Below the pieces are notes generated by a model that was given only the letters and a program-made list of their open reading frames with translations, was not told the DNA's origin and ran no database searches. A DNA stretch of 51,129 nucleotides from assembly GCA_023382675.1 (NCBI GenBank), contig JAHDWN010000024.1:53325-104453 (forward strand), given 5' to 3'. Below, in pieces: positions 34,552 through 42,201 of this stretch. Position 1 is the first letter of the stretch. Each line of letters opens with the position of its first letter. The stretch is from Anaerolineae bacterium. GTDB taxonomy: Bacteria > Chloroflexota > Anaerolineae > Aggregatilineales > Phototrophicaceae. Position numbers and translations under genes: made by a program.

Positions 34552-35067
34552 TCAGCAATCGAATACGAACCAGCAATACTCATTGCGCAACCTCTGGTCG
34601 TCAAGCACGAGTTCTCGGATTTCGTCGGGAAGTTGTGCGCGCTGCCACTGGCACTCCAGACGACCAGCCTCCATCCGCTGATCTTCTGGAGCCGCCGCGC
34701 GTGCAGCCCGGATCGCATAGGCCGCTGCGCCCAGTTCGTGAGCTGCCACATGCGCCACCGCCGCAGCTTGCCCGGCGGCGTAGGCCGCTTCCCGCGCAGG
34801 GCCGCTCAACACTCTGGCAGCACCCATGGCGTGCCCGGCGGCGGTACGGGCTTGAGTCATCGAAACTTCACCTCGCACCCAAGCATGCACCTGTTCAAGC
34901 GCCCGGCGCGGGCGGTCGTCATCGGGTTGCACTTGCTCGAAGAAATGCAGCACGTGCTGCGCGCAACCAGCCGCCCACACTGCCAGAAGGCGATGATCGG
35001 CGTCCTGTAGGGTGCCGCCGCGACGCACGGTGATCAGCCTGGGGTCTCGGATCTCGCTGAAAATCAC
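34552..35067 (-). CDS. Imm-5-like putative immunity protein
   Basis: The 171-residue protein, from a GTG start, is helical and Ala-rich. It has the block HRLLAVWAAGCAQHVLHFFE, VQPDDDRPRRALEQVHAWVR and EAAYAAGQAAAVAHVAAHEL, which fits the Imm-5-like family found next to polymorphic toxins. No toxin gene with a matching C-terminus is visible in the window, so this appears to be an orphan immunity protein or a protein reused for another role. It is separated by 135 bp from the DinB-like gene on the same strand. Confidence 0.65.
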   Translation of the reverse strand: MIFSEIRDPRLITVRRGGTLQDADHRLLAVWAAGCAQHVLHFFEQVQPDDDRPRRALEQVHAWVRGEVSMTQARTAAGHAMGAARVLSGPAREAAYAAGQAAAVAHVAAHELGAAAYAIRAARAAAPEDQRMEAGRLECQWQRAQLPDEIRELVLDDQRLRNEYCWFVFDC

Positions 35068-35202
35068 TTGTCTACCTGTTTGTGCGCCCTTTGACCAACA
35101 CGATTAGGCGTCACTCTATAATGCCCAGTGCTCCCTAGATCGTGAAGCGGTGTTGTACCTGCATCCCGAAAGCTGACCGCCAACACATCGCAGTCGGCGT
35201 AA

Positions 35203-35889
35203 TCATTCGGCCCGATCCTCGATCTCCCAGACGTGATCGAGTGCGTGCCAGGCCACGCGGCGAACGAAGTAGCGCGGCGTCCAGCGGAGTCCGCCCCGCG
35301 GCCCCCGTGCGGGTATCTCGCCACGGGCGGCGGCGCTCAACGTGGTCAGCATGGCCTCGCGGGTTTGCGCAAGCGCGCGGCCGGGATCGTCGGTGTCGAG
35401 CTTGAGCGTCCCGCCCAGGCTGCGGAGATAGGCGGCATCGCTCTCGCGCGCGTGCTCGACGATCCTCGTCAGATCGCGCCCACCGCCGCGCGGGCCTGTG
35501 CGCAGGATCTGCCCGGTCGCTGCCTCCACAGCTGCATCGAACGCCCGCCAGCACGCTTGCAGGATCGCGCCCCAGCGCTCCAGCTCCGCCGGATCGACAG
35601 GCTCCGTGTCACCGGGTAGGACAGCGTCGGGCGCGCCAAAATCGGTCGTCGCGTTGCCCGGCAGCCGCTCGATCACCGCTATCGCCGACATGTCAGATGG
35701 CGCATGGAATCCGAGCGCTGTCGCCTGGAGCACGCGCGCATAACGCGGCGCATAATCGCACAGCGAATGCAGGGCTGTGGCCTCGTCGCGCCCGCCGCGG
35801 CTCCAACCCGGCCAATCAGGGACAATAGCGAACGTCCGCTTCTGGCCGACTTCCAGGTAGACCTCAATAGGCTTGTCAGTTGTGCTCAT
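35203..35889 (-). CDS. DinB-like protein with N-terminal HicB-like segment
   Basis: The 228-residue protein has a C-terminal DinB-type four-helix fold with His residues at the expected metal positions (IVEHARESDAAYLRSLGG and YFVRRVAWHALDHVWEIEDR). The first 45 residues (IEVYLEVGQKRTFAIVPDWP then GWSRGGRDEATALHSLCDYA) look like a HicB/antitoxin-type beta segment. DinB-like proteins include thiol-dependent S-transferases; the triad His residues in YFVRRVAWHALDHVW fit. The fusion is common in Chloroflexota-like genomes and its function is unknown. Confidence 0.7.
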   Translation of the reverse strand: MSTTDKPIEVYLEVGQKRTFAIVPDWPGWSRGGRDEATALHSLCDYAPRYARVLQATALGFHAPSDMSAIAVIERLPGNATTDFGAPDAVLPGDTEPVDPAELERWGAILQACWRAFDAAVEAATGQILRTGPRGGGRDLTRIVEHARESDAAYLRSLGGTLKLDTDDPGRALAQTREAMLTTLSAAARGEIPARGPRGGLRWTPRYFVRRVAWHALDHVWEIEDRAE

Positions 35890-36090
35890 GAGGACAGCTT
35901 CTCCGATGCCTGCTTGCTCCAGATCAATACTAGCTCATGTGTTCTAGGCAGTCAACAAGCTGCCAAAGGAATCTACAGGACAATCGAAATGGATCTAGCT
36001 AGCTGACTGAGCACGCAGCAGGGGGTGAATCGCGACGGGATTCGCGGGGCTTGCTCGCACTGTACCATTGTCAAAGACTGCACAACGATC

Positions 36091-36126
36091 GAGGCAGGCC
36101 CGGCCACTGATGGCACAGGCCCGCCT
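36091..36126. terminator. Imperfect GC-rich hairpin downstream of mgsA
   Basis: GAGGCAGGCC and GGCCCGCCTC form a 10-bp stem with one mismatch and a 16-nt loop, 26 bp past the mgsA stop on the minus strand. No convincing U-tract follows on that strand. It may be a weak terminator or mRNA end protector. Confidence 0.35.
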
Positions 36127-36151
36127 CTATCAGCTTTTCTAGTCTACGACG

Positions 36152-36637
36152 TCAATCGGTGATCGCCACGATCGGCCGATCCAGGTAGGTATCGTATTCG
36201 CGCCGGATCGGTGCGTACGACTGATTCATCAACGGTGAGGAAATCATGTAATCCGCAGTGGCGCGGTTACACGCGGTTGGGATGTTGTAAACGACGGCAA
36301 TGCGCAGGAGCGCCTTGACGTCAACATCGTGGGGATGCGGCTCCATCGGGTCCCAGAAGAAGATGATGAAGTCGATGCGCCCTTCTGCGATCATCGCTCC
36401 CAACTGCTGGTCGCCGCCCAGCGGTCCCGACTTCAGCTTGATGATCTCGACCGGTGGCTTTTCAACGGCCTCCTCAGATGTGATGCTGCTGAGCGACTCT
36501 TCGACGAGCCGACCGGTTGTGCCGGTGCAGACAAGCGTGTGCTGTGACAGTACCTCGTGATTCCACTTGACCCACTCGACCAGATCATGTTTCTGGTGGT
36601 CATGGGCGACGAGAGCGATATGCTTGACGACTTCCAC
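36152..36637 (-). CDS. mgsA: Methylglyoxal synthase
   Basis: A GTG at 36637, 9 nt after GGAGG, starts a 161-residue protein; the longer TTG frame to 36664 lacks a site. KHIALVAHDHQKHDLVEWV, TGTTGRLVEES, the catalytic GPLGGDQQLGAMIAEG (Asp in GGDQQ), FIIFFWDPMEPHPHDVDVKA with catalytic His and Asp, and NRATADYMISS make the assignment secure. The enzyme turns DHAP into methylglyoxal and phosphate when phosphate is scarce. It has a short extra loop (SITSEEAVEKPPVEIIKLK) before the GPLGGD motif. The link to the DHAP-forming locus at 5-16 kb is thematic only. Confidence 0.93.
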   Translation of the reverse strand: MEVVKHIALVAHDHQKHDLVEWVKWNHEVLSQHTLVCTGTTGRLVEESLSSITSEEAVEKPPVEIIKLKSGPLGGDQQLGAMIAEGRIDFIIFFWDPMEPHPHDVDVKALLRIAVVYNIPTACNRATADYMISSPLMNQSYAPIRREYDTYLDRPIVAITD

Positions 36638-36973
36638 TACAGTGATCCTCCATACCTCGTTCAAGCGTCACGATGGCGAGCGTGTTCGCCGCCTCCATCG
36701 CTCTTTGCAGGATAAGGCAATCCACCAGGCGGAGTTATGGCACATAATCACCAAAAGAAATCGGAAATAGACCGTTGCTTTTTACTGAATCACTCATATT
36801 TCAAGGGTGCAGAAACCGTCGTGGGCATCTTGACCGGGTGCTGCGTCTACTCCAAGATCTGCATATCCGTGCCACGCGCCTTCATAGCCGGGTTCATCGC
36901 ATCGTCGCGCAGTGCTGACCATCACGCAGATTCGTTATACTCTGCCCATGCGCCATTCCAATAGATACGAATC
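36638..36973. other. Intergenic gap with no recognised element
   Basis: The 336-bp divergent gap between mgsA and the FGGY kinase is more AT-rich than its surroundings at 36737-36800 and shows no protein-like frame, RNA gene or hairpin that I can support. TTATACT at 36935 could be a -10 for the kinase, but no paired -35 is evident. Confidence 0.4.
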
Positions 36974-38458
36974 ATGTCCAACGAACTCCTCTTAGGCATC
37001 GACATCGGCACGACCAACGCCAAGGCGATCCTGGCGACGCCGGACGGCAAGGTAGTCGCGCAGGCCACGGAAAGCTACGGCCTGCTCACACCGCGCCCCG
37101 GCTGGGTCGAACAGAATCCGGAAGACTGGTGGCAGGGCGTCGCCAGCGTGACGCGCCAGGTGATGGCGCAGTCGGGCGCGCAGCCGGGGCAGATCAAGGC
37201 CATCGGCCTGAGCGGCCAGGGCGCGGGCGCGGTCTTGATCGACGCGGCGGGCCAGCCGGTGCATCCAGGCATCATCTGGATGGACGCGCGCTCGGAAGCC
37301 GAGTCCGCCATGCTCCGCGAGCGCTGTGGCCCGCGCATCCTCGCCATCAACGGCAAGCACCCCGCGCCCTACAGCGTCGATCCCAAGCTCATCTGGCTGC
37401 AAACGCACATGCCGGACGTGATCGCGCGCGCGGCGACCTGGCTGACGACGACCGGCTACGGCACCTTCCGCCTGACGGGCGAGCGTGTCCTCAACGTCTC
37501 TGACGCCAGCATCGCCTTCTCGCTCGATCAGTTGGCGGGCGATTGGTCGGACGAATTGATCGAGGCGTATGGCACGCCGCGGCGGCTCTACCCGCGCGTC
37601 GAGCCATGCCAGGCGATTGTCGGCGGGCTGCTCCCGCAAGCGGCGGCGGCGCTGGGCTTGCAAGTGGACACGCCCGTCATCGCCGGGGGTGAGGATACGT
37701 CGGCAGCCGGGCTGGCGGTCGGCGTCAGCCAGCCGGGGCAGGCCATGCTCTCACTCGGCACGGGCGGCTCGATCTATATCGCCCAGGATCGCCCGCTGGC
37801 ACACCCGCTGATGCTGATCTTCGCCCACGTACTCGAACAGCAGTGGTTCGTCGGCGGGACGATTGTCGCTTTTGGCGCGTCGCTCGCCTGGATGCGCGAT
37901 CTGCTCGGCCACACCGATTTCGAAGCGATGACCGCGCTCGCCGCTCAGAGTGAACCGGGCAGCAGCGGCCTGCTCTTCCTGCCCTACCTGAGCGGCGAAC
38001 TCCAGCCGATCAACGACGGCCACGCGCGCGGCGTCTTCGCCGGGCTGAGCCTGAACACGCGCCAGCCGCAGTTGATCCGCGCCGTGCTCGAAGGCACGGC
38101 TTTCGCCATAGCGCACAACATCCTGGTGGCCGAGGAGGTCGGCGCGACGCTGACCGAACTGCGCGGCGTCGGCGGCCCCACGCGCAGCCCACTCTGGTGC
38201 CAGATCATCGCCGACGTCACCCAGCAGCCGCTGACCGTGCTCAAAGATAACCCCGGCGCGCCGCTCGGCGATGTCTTCCTGGCCGCGGCGGCCATCGGCC
38301 TGATCGACGATGCGGGCGCGGCGGCAGCGCGCGCGGCGCAGGTCGAGCACGTCTACCAGCCGGATACATCGTTGGCGGATGTCTACGCGCGTCAGTTCGA
38401 GGTCTATCGCGGCCTCTACCCGGCGCTCAAGCCCTCGTTCGCAGCGCTCAACGGCTGA
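36974..38458 (+). CDS. Xylulokinase-like FGGY kinase
   Basis: The 494-residue protein has LLGIDIGTTNAKAILATPDG at the start, IKAIGLSGQGAGAVLIDAAG and GIIWMDARSEAES in domain I, and LRGVGGPTRSPLWCQIIADV with VTQQPLTVLKDNPGAPLGDVFLAAAAIG in the ATP domain (quoted in part). These fit the xylulokinase side of FGGY. It phosphorylates D-xylulose or a similar ketose. It is not next to an isomerase or transporter and is followed, 4 bp after its stop, by a membrane-anchored unknown. It is distinct from the ribulokinase-like kinase at 11890. Confidence 0.85.
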   Translation: MSNELLLGIDIGTTNAKAILATPDGKVVAQATESYGLLTPRPGWVEQNPEDWWQGVASVTRQVMAQSGAQPGQIKAIGLSGQGAGAVLIDAAGQPVHPGIIWMDARSEAESAMLRERCGPRILAINGKHPAPYSVDPKLIWLQTHMPDVIARAATWLTTTGYGTFRLTGERVLNVSDASIAFSLDQLAGDWSDELIEAYGTPRRLYPRVEPCQAIVGGLLPQAAAALGLQVDTPVIAGGEDTSAAGLAVGVSQPGQAMLSLGTGGSIYIAQDRPLAHPLMLIFAHVLEQQWFVGGTIVAFGASLAWMRDLLGHTDFEAMTALAAQSEPGSSGLLFLPYLSGELQPINDGHARGVFAGLSLNTRQPQLIRAVLEGTAFAIAHNILVAEEVGATLTELRGVGGPTRSPLWCQIIADVTQQPLTVLKDNPGAPLGDVFLAAAAIGLIDDAGAAAARAAQVEHVYQPDTSLADVYARQFEVYRGLYPALKPSFAALNG

Positions 38459-38462
38459 GGCG

Positions 38463-39137
38463 ATGATCGGCTTGCTCGTGCGGCTGGGCGGGCTGCTGAT
38501 CGCCATCTTCACCGCCGTCATGATCGGCCTGCACGCGCGGCCCTACGACGACGGCGGCCTGCGCGATCTGCTGCTGCCGCCCGGCTGCGATGCGCCGTGC
38601 TTCCTCGGCATCCGCCCCGGCGTGACCGGCCTGGATGACGCGCTGGCGATCCTCGACAGTGAACACGCCGCCCACGCCCGAATGGAATTCGAGCTGCAAT
38701 ACCGCCGCGCCAGACTGCCGCTCTACCGGCTGATCCACTGGAGCGGCTACCTGCTCTACCCGCTTCAGCGGCGCGGGCGCATGGAAATGAACCATGATCC
38801 CGCACTGCCGGACGTGCCCATTGATACGATCTACGTGCGCGTCGATCCGGGGCTGACGCTCGGCGACGTCTATCTCAGTCTGGGGCGGCCAGCCGATCTG
38901 AGCGCGGGCTACTGGTATCACGACCTGGGCACGCAGGTCAGCCTGATCCTGCATCACAACTATGCGGGCGGCGCGGTCGAGGTCGTCACGCGCCATCTGT
39001 GCGGCCTGCGCGCGTCAGAGTTCTGGAAGACGCCCGTGCTCTCCGTGCGCTACAGCGCCCTCTCGCTGAGCGATCTGCAACCGATCAGCCTGGAAGCCGC
39101 GACCGGCCCCTACGCCTGCCGGCGGCGACGGCAGTGA
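38463..39137 (+). CDS. Membrane-anchored protein of unknown function
   Basis: The 224-residue protein starts with an N-terminal helix, IGLLVRLGGLLIAIFTAVMI, then a soluble region with CDAPCFLGIRPGVTGLDDAL, VRVDPGLTLGDVYLSLGRPA and CGLRASEFWKTPVLSVRYSA. It is not a family I recognise by name. The paired GxxxGxTxxDD and DPGxTLGDVYLSLGxP segments look like an internal duplication of a ligand-binding half, a pattern seen in several uncharacterised chloroflexal envelope proteins. It lies 4 bp after the kinase, so it is co-transcribed; its outer location is predicted. Confidence 0.6.
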   Translation: MIGLLVRLGGLLIAIFTAVMIGLHARPYDDGGLRDLLLPPGCDAPCFLGIRPGVTGLDDALAILDSEHAAHARMEFELQYRRARLPLYRLIHWSGYLLYPLQRRGRMEMNHDPALPDVPIDTIYVRVDPGLTLGDVYLSLGRPADLSAGYWYHDLGTQVSLILHHNYAGGAVEVVTRHLCGLRASEFWKTPVLSVRYSALSLSDLQPISLEAATGPYACRRRRQ

Positions 39138-39246
39138 AGATTTTGAATCACAGAGAACACAGAGGCACGGAAGGAAAATCGGGAAACCACAATTTGAACC
39201 GCAAAGGCACGAAGGACACAAAGGGAATGTCTCAAGAATGACGTCC

Positions 39247-39271
39247 GTAGGCCACAACCGACTGATGTGGC
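39247..39271 (+). repeat. Possible REP-like hairpin (weak)
   Basis: GTAG followed by GCCACA and, after 9 nt, TGTGGC makes a 6-bp stem with the GTAG foot typical of REP sequences, but its body differs from the 24-nt copies and overlaps the next hairpin by 5 nt. Confidence 0.4.
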
Positions 39272-39290
39272 GACAGGGCGCACCCTGTCC
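39267..39290 (+). repeat. REP-like 24-nt hairpin, variant foot GTGG
   Basis: GTGG foot, then a stem ACAGGG/CCCTGT closed by GG/CC with a bulged CG, ending GTCC. The length of 24 nt and the terminal GTCC match the good copies; the foot differs by one base. Confidence 0.4.
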
Positions 39291-39334
39291 GACGGATAGC
39301 CTAGCAGTTTTAGGTCGGCGTAGACGTATTCGAT

Positions 39335-39358
39335 GGACGCGCCATTGCGCGCCCCTAC
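39335..39358 (-). repeat. REP-like 24-nt hairpin
   Basis: Read on the minus strand: GTAG foot, then GGGCGCGC-AATG-GCGCGTCC, a stem of 8 pairs with one G-T pair. It is one of five copies of exactly 24 nt that start GTAGGG and end in a CGYCC. Confidence 0.7.
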
Positions 39359-39441
39359 AGTATTACCCTTTGCGTTTTTGCGCCTTAGCGGTTCAGTTTG
39401 TTTTTCCCCTCTGTGTCCTCTGCGTCTCTGTGGTTTAGACC

Positions 39442-40635
39442 TCACACCGGCACGACGATGATCTCCGTCTGCGGCTTGCCCAGCCATTCGTAGCCCGTCT
39501 CGGTCACGACCACGTCCTCCTCCAGGCTGACGAGGCCGTAGCCCGGCACCTGCACGCCGAGTTCGAGTGTGAAGCAGTTGCCCGCCTCGACGATACCGAA
39601 CGGCGTCTTGCCATAGCGCTCCCAGCGCGGGCCGAGCAGCGTCGCGCCGTCATGCACCGTGCGCCCGATCATGTGGCCGACCGCGTGCTGATACTCCGGG
39701 TACCCGGCGGCGACAATCGTGTTGCGCGCGGCGTCATCGACGACACAGCCCTGCACACCCGGCTTGAGCACAGCGCCCGCAGCCAGAATCGCCGCCCGCA
39801 CCGAGTCGAAAGCGTGCTGCACCGGCGCGGGGATGCCTGTCGCGCCCGCTGGCTGCAAGTACCAGACGCGCTGGATGTCGCTGATGTAGTGATTGAGGAT
39901 GACGCCCTGGTCGATGCGCACGAGCTGCCCGGCTCTGGCGATGTAGTCCGCCGACGGCGAGACGTGGCCGACCGGCGAGTCAGGGCCACAGGTGACGGTC
40001 GGGCAGTGACCGGGGTCCCACGAGGGGATGACGCCCTCTTTGCGGTATTCGGCGTGGATGTAGTTGGCGATCTCCAGTTCGCTCAGGCCGGGCTTGAGAT
40101 AGGCGGTGATGCGGTCGATGATGTCGTCCGTCAGCGCCACAGCCGCCCGGATACGCGCGATCTCACCCGGCGTCTTGCGCCCACGCAGCGGGTTGAGGAT
40201 GTCCTCGGCAGAAATGAGCGTGTACGGCTTGCCCGCCAGGTAGCGTTGGAGCGTCAGGTACATCCCGTGCGACAGGCCGTCGGCGGCGGTGTCGCTCTCG
40301 GAATAGTTGACGGCGATCTGGCGCGGGCTGAGCCGGTCAAGCACCTCGATCAGCGCGGGCTGGATGCTCTGGTCGTATTTGATGCATTCGTCCCAGATGC
40401 CCATGCGCTCGAAGTTGACGATCTCGTAGCGCCCGGCGATGGCGACCTTGTGCCCGTCGCGCGTGATGATCAGCGCCGTGTGCCAGGTGACGTTCGACGG
40501 CGAGATCAGCGGCAGCGCCGGGTCGGCGTTGTGCTCAGTCTCGCGCACGAACGTCAGCCATAGATCGACGTTCTTCTCTTGCAGAATGCCGACCGCCTGC
40601 GCGATCTTCTCAAGCTGGATGGTGAAATCAGCCAC
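39442..40635 (-). CDS. M24-family metallopeptidase (Xaa-Pro peptidase-like)
   Basis: The 397-residue protein, from a GTG behind AAAGGG, has a creatinase/prolidase N-terminal domain and an M24 pita-bread catalytic domain from about residue 165. The five metal ligands can be placed: Asp in VRIDQGVILN, Asp in YISDIQRVW, His in YQHAVGHMIGRT, Glu in CFTLELGVQ and Glu in VSLEEDVVV. HAVGHMIGR and GLVSLEED are the two most diagnostic blocks. It probably removes residues from Xaa-Pro or similar dipeptides in the cytoplasm. The gene is isolated from the Opp genes by 600 bp. Confidence 0.9.
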   Translation of the reverse strand: MADFTIQLEKIAQAVGILQEKNVDLWLTFVRETEHNADPALPLISPSNVTWHTALIITRDGHKVAIAGRYEIVNFERMGIWDECIKYDQSIQPALIEVLDRLSPRQIAVNYSESDTAADGLSHGMYLTLQRYLAGKPYTLISAEDILNPLRGRKTPGEIARIRAAVALTDDIIDRITAYLKPGLSELEIANYIHAEYRKEGVIPSWDPGHCPTVTCGPDSPVGHVSPSADYIARAGQLVRIDQGVILNHYISDIQRVWYLQPAGATGIPAPVQHAFDSVRAAILAAGAVLKPGVQGCVVDDAARNTIVAAGYPEYQHAVGHMIGRTVHDGATLLGPRWERYGKTPFGIVEAGNCFTLELGVQVPGYGLVSLEEDVVVTETGYEWLGKPQTEIIVVPV

Positions 40636-40735
40636 GGTGACTGCCCTTTCGTGAATGGTTGTGATGATGAGTGGAGATTATGCAACCGGACGCGCGCATC
40701 AGCCATAGGAATTCAGATGCGTGCGCGAAAGGAGA

Positions 40736-40772
40736 TTTGAACCGCAGAGACACAGAGGCCACAGAGAAGGAA
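40736..40772 (+). repeat. Single arm of the CACAGAG-family repeat
   Basis: TTTGAACCGCAGAGACACAG followed by AGGCCACAGAGAAGG is one arm of the family found in inverted pairs elsewhere in the window; no partner arm is present within 300 bp. It appears to be a solo or decayed copy. Confidence 0.6.
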
Positions 40773-40793
40773 ACGATCTCATCTTGAGGGCCG

Positions 40794-40817
40794 GTAGGGG
40801 CGCATCATGATGCGCCC
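40794..40817 (+). repeat. REP-like 24-nt hairpin within the toxin remnant
   Basis: GTAG foot followed by GGGCGCATCATGATGCGCCC, a perfect 20-bp palindrome. The following bases on the minus strand are the first codons of a disrupted toxin gene, so the element probably inserted into it. Confidence 0.75.
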
Positions 40818-40837
40818 GCCACCAGGACGACGGTCAT
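40805..40837 (-). pseudogene. Toxin gene remnant, truncated by a REP-like hairpin
   Basis: The ATG overlaps the antitoxin stop (ATGA), the normal layout of type II modules. The frame reads MTVVLVAGAS and then meets a stop inside the GGGCGCATCATGATGCGCCC palindrome. MTVVLV followed by an acidic DSN-type residue is the usual PIN-toxin opening; here the following bases are replaced by repeat. Identification as PIN is inference from those six residues and the partner. Confidence 0.4.
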
Positions 40838-41088
40838 TCATCTTCACCATCGCGGATGTCTCGCAGGAGACTGACGACATCCATGGACGGGAGCTTGTCG
40901 CCATGACTGACCTGTATCGCCTGTCGCAACGTCTCAACGTCACGAAACCAGGCATCATAATCAAACTCAGCCGCGCCAGCCTGTTCCTCTGAGTTTGCTT
41001 CCTGAACGATCAGTTCAAGGACTCGCTTTTACGCATCCCTATCCAACTGATGAAATTTCTCGACAACCTCGCGTTCGAGTGCGCTCAT
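40834..41088 (-). pseudogene. Antitoxin-like gene with one in-frame stop
   Basis: An 85-codon frame starting ATG AGC GCA CTC reads MSALEREVVEKFHQLDRDA, a TAA at codon 20 (41029-41031), then KRVLELIVQEANSEEQAGAA and EFDYDAWFRDVETLRQAIQV, ending LLRDIRDGEDE. A short helical N-terminus, a FDYxAW motif and an acidic SLLRDIRDGE tail match small antitoxins that pair with PIN-type toxins. Apart from the single stop the frame is intact over 255 bp. An alternative is sequencing error at 41029-41031. Confidence 0.5.
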
Positions 41089-41112
41089 GTCGCATTACCC
41101 TCATTCACTGGC

Positions 41113-41126
41113 TGTACAATTGTACA
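41113..41126. promoter_or_regulatory. TGTACAATTGTACA palindrome ahead of the antitoxin remnant
   Basis: A perfect 14-bp palindrome lies 25 bp before the antitoxin-like start. It includes TACAAT, a good -10, on both strands. Toxin-antitoxin modules typically repress themselves at such sites, so it may be a relic operator. Confidence 0.45.
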
Positions 41127-41238
41127 ACGCCTTGCATAGCGTTTAGCGTTCTATCAAGACGTGCAGACTATCGCCACAGGTGCGCACGATCTCCGTGTTC
41201 TTATGAGTTGGATTGAAATTCCGACCGTCTTGCCACAA

Positions 41239-42189
41239 TCACCGCAGCGACTTGGGATCGAAGGCGTCGCGCAGGCCGTCGCCCAGGAAATTGATCCCCA
41301 GTGTCGTCAGCATGATGAACAGCGCCGGGAAGAACCAGTAGTACCACTGATTCAGATAGCTGTTTGCCTGCCCCATGATGTTGCCCCAGGTCGGGGTCGG
41401 CGCACGCACGCCCAGCCCCAGGAAACCCAGATACGCCTCCAGCAGGATCGCCGCCGCCACGCCGAGCGTCGCCGAGACGACGATGGGCGCCAGGCAGTTC
41501 GGCAGCACGTGGACGAGCACGGTGCGCACGCTGCTCGCGCCGATCGCGTGTGCCGCTGTCACGTATTCCTGCTCCTTGACCGAGAGCACGACCGAGCGCA
41601 CGATCCGCGAGACGCGCATCCAGCTCGTCAGGCCGATGACGAACACGATCACAATCATGGTTGCGCTGTACTGCCGACCCATGAACGTGAAATCGGGAAA
41701 CTGCGTCGGATCAGAAAACAGCCGCAGCGCGATCAATGCCAGGAACAACTGTGGAATACTCAGCATCGCTTCCGCCAGACGCATCAACACCGAATCGACC
41801 GCCCCGCCCAGATAGCCTGCCGCGACGCCGACGAACGTGCCGACGAGAATCTGCACGATCACGGCGGTGACGCCGACGAACAGCGACACCTGCCCGCCAT
41901 AGACCACGCGCGCCAGGATATCGCGCCCGATCACGTCGGTGCCGAAGGGATGTTCGACGGATGGCGCTTGCAGCGCGCGCGAGGGATCGTTGTAGCGCGA
42001 GTCCGCCTCCGGGATCAGGATCGAGCCGACGACGACAAACAGGATGACGAATGTCACCAGCGCCGCGCCAACCAGGGCCATGCGATGCCGGCGGAGTTGG
42101 GCGAGGCTGCGCGCTAGATTCGACCTACCCGCGACGTAAGTATGCTCGTTGAGTTTCGGAATGGGTTGAGATTTTCCAAGTGTAGCCAT
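41239..42189 (-). CDS. Peptide/nickel-type ABC permease, OppC/DppC-like
   Basis: The 316-residue protein has an N-terminal cytoplasmic segment, a first helix ALVGAALVTFVILFVVVGSI, a periplasmic region with PFGTDVIGRDILARVVYGGQ (the OppC signature) and a cytoplasmic EAA loop near ASSVRTVLVHVLPNCLAPIV. It ends with GLGVRAPTPTWGNIMGQANS, LTTLGINFLGDGLRDAFDPK. The start has GGGAGAG. It pairs with OppB next door; the ATPases OppD/F are not in this window and must be encoded elsewhere or be shared. Confidence 0.92.
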   Translation of the reverse strand: MATLGKSQPIPKLNEHTYVAGRSNLARSLAQLRRHRMALVGAALVTFVILFVVVGSILIPEADSRYNDPSRALQAPSVEHPFGTDVIGRDILARVVYGGQVSLFVGVTAVIVQILVGTFVGVAAGYLGGAVDSVLMRLAEAMLSIPQLFLALIALRLFSDPTQFPDFTFMGRQYSATMIVIVFVIGLTSWMRVSRIVRSVVLSVKEQEYVTAAHAIGASSVRTVLVHVLPNCLAPIVVSATLGVAAAILLEAYLGFLGLGVRAPTPTWGNIMGQANSYLNQWYYWFFPALFIMLTTLGINFLGDGLRDAFDPKSLR

Positions 42190-42201
42190 CGGCGTCTCTC
42201 C

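Larger units (their letters stand above)
39141..39437. repeat. Nested inverted repeat filling the 304-bp gap after the unknown gene
   Basis: The outer arm TTTTGAATCACAGAGAACAC (from 39141) pairs with the right arm ending GTCTCTGTGGTTTA (39409-39437). A second, inner pair is TTTGAACCGCAAAGGCACGA (39193-39225) with CCCTTTGCGTTTTTGCGCC onwards (39366-39396). Inside lie GTAG-foot hairpins at 39247, 39267 and 39335. The element begins 4 nt after a stop codon and ends 5 nt before the M24 peptidase stop codon, filling the convergent gap. It is the same family and architecture as 49653-49910. Confidence 0.75.

Noticed and set aside
36737-36964. 75-residue frame between mgsA and the kinase gene
   Set aside because: AT-rich with no ribosome site and no homology-like features; more likely promoter DNA.
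41161-42117. 318-residue frame on the plus strand
   Set aside because: Antisense of OppC; composed of H, R, Q and D-rich low-complexity sequence.
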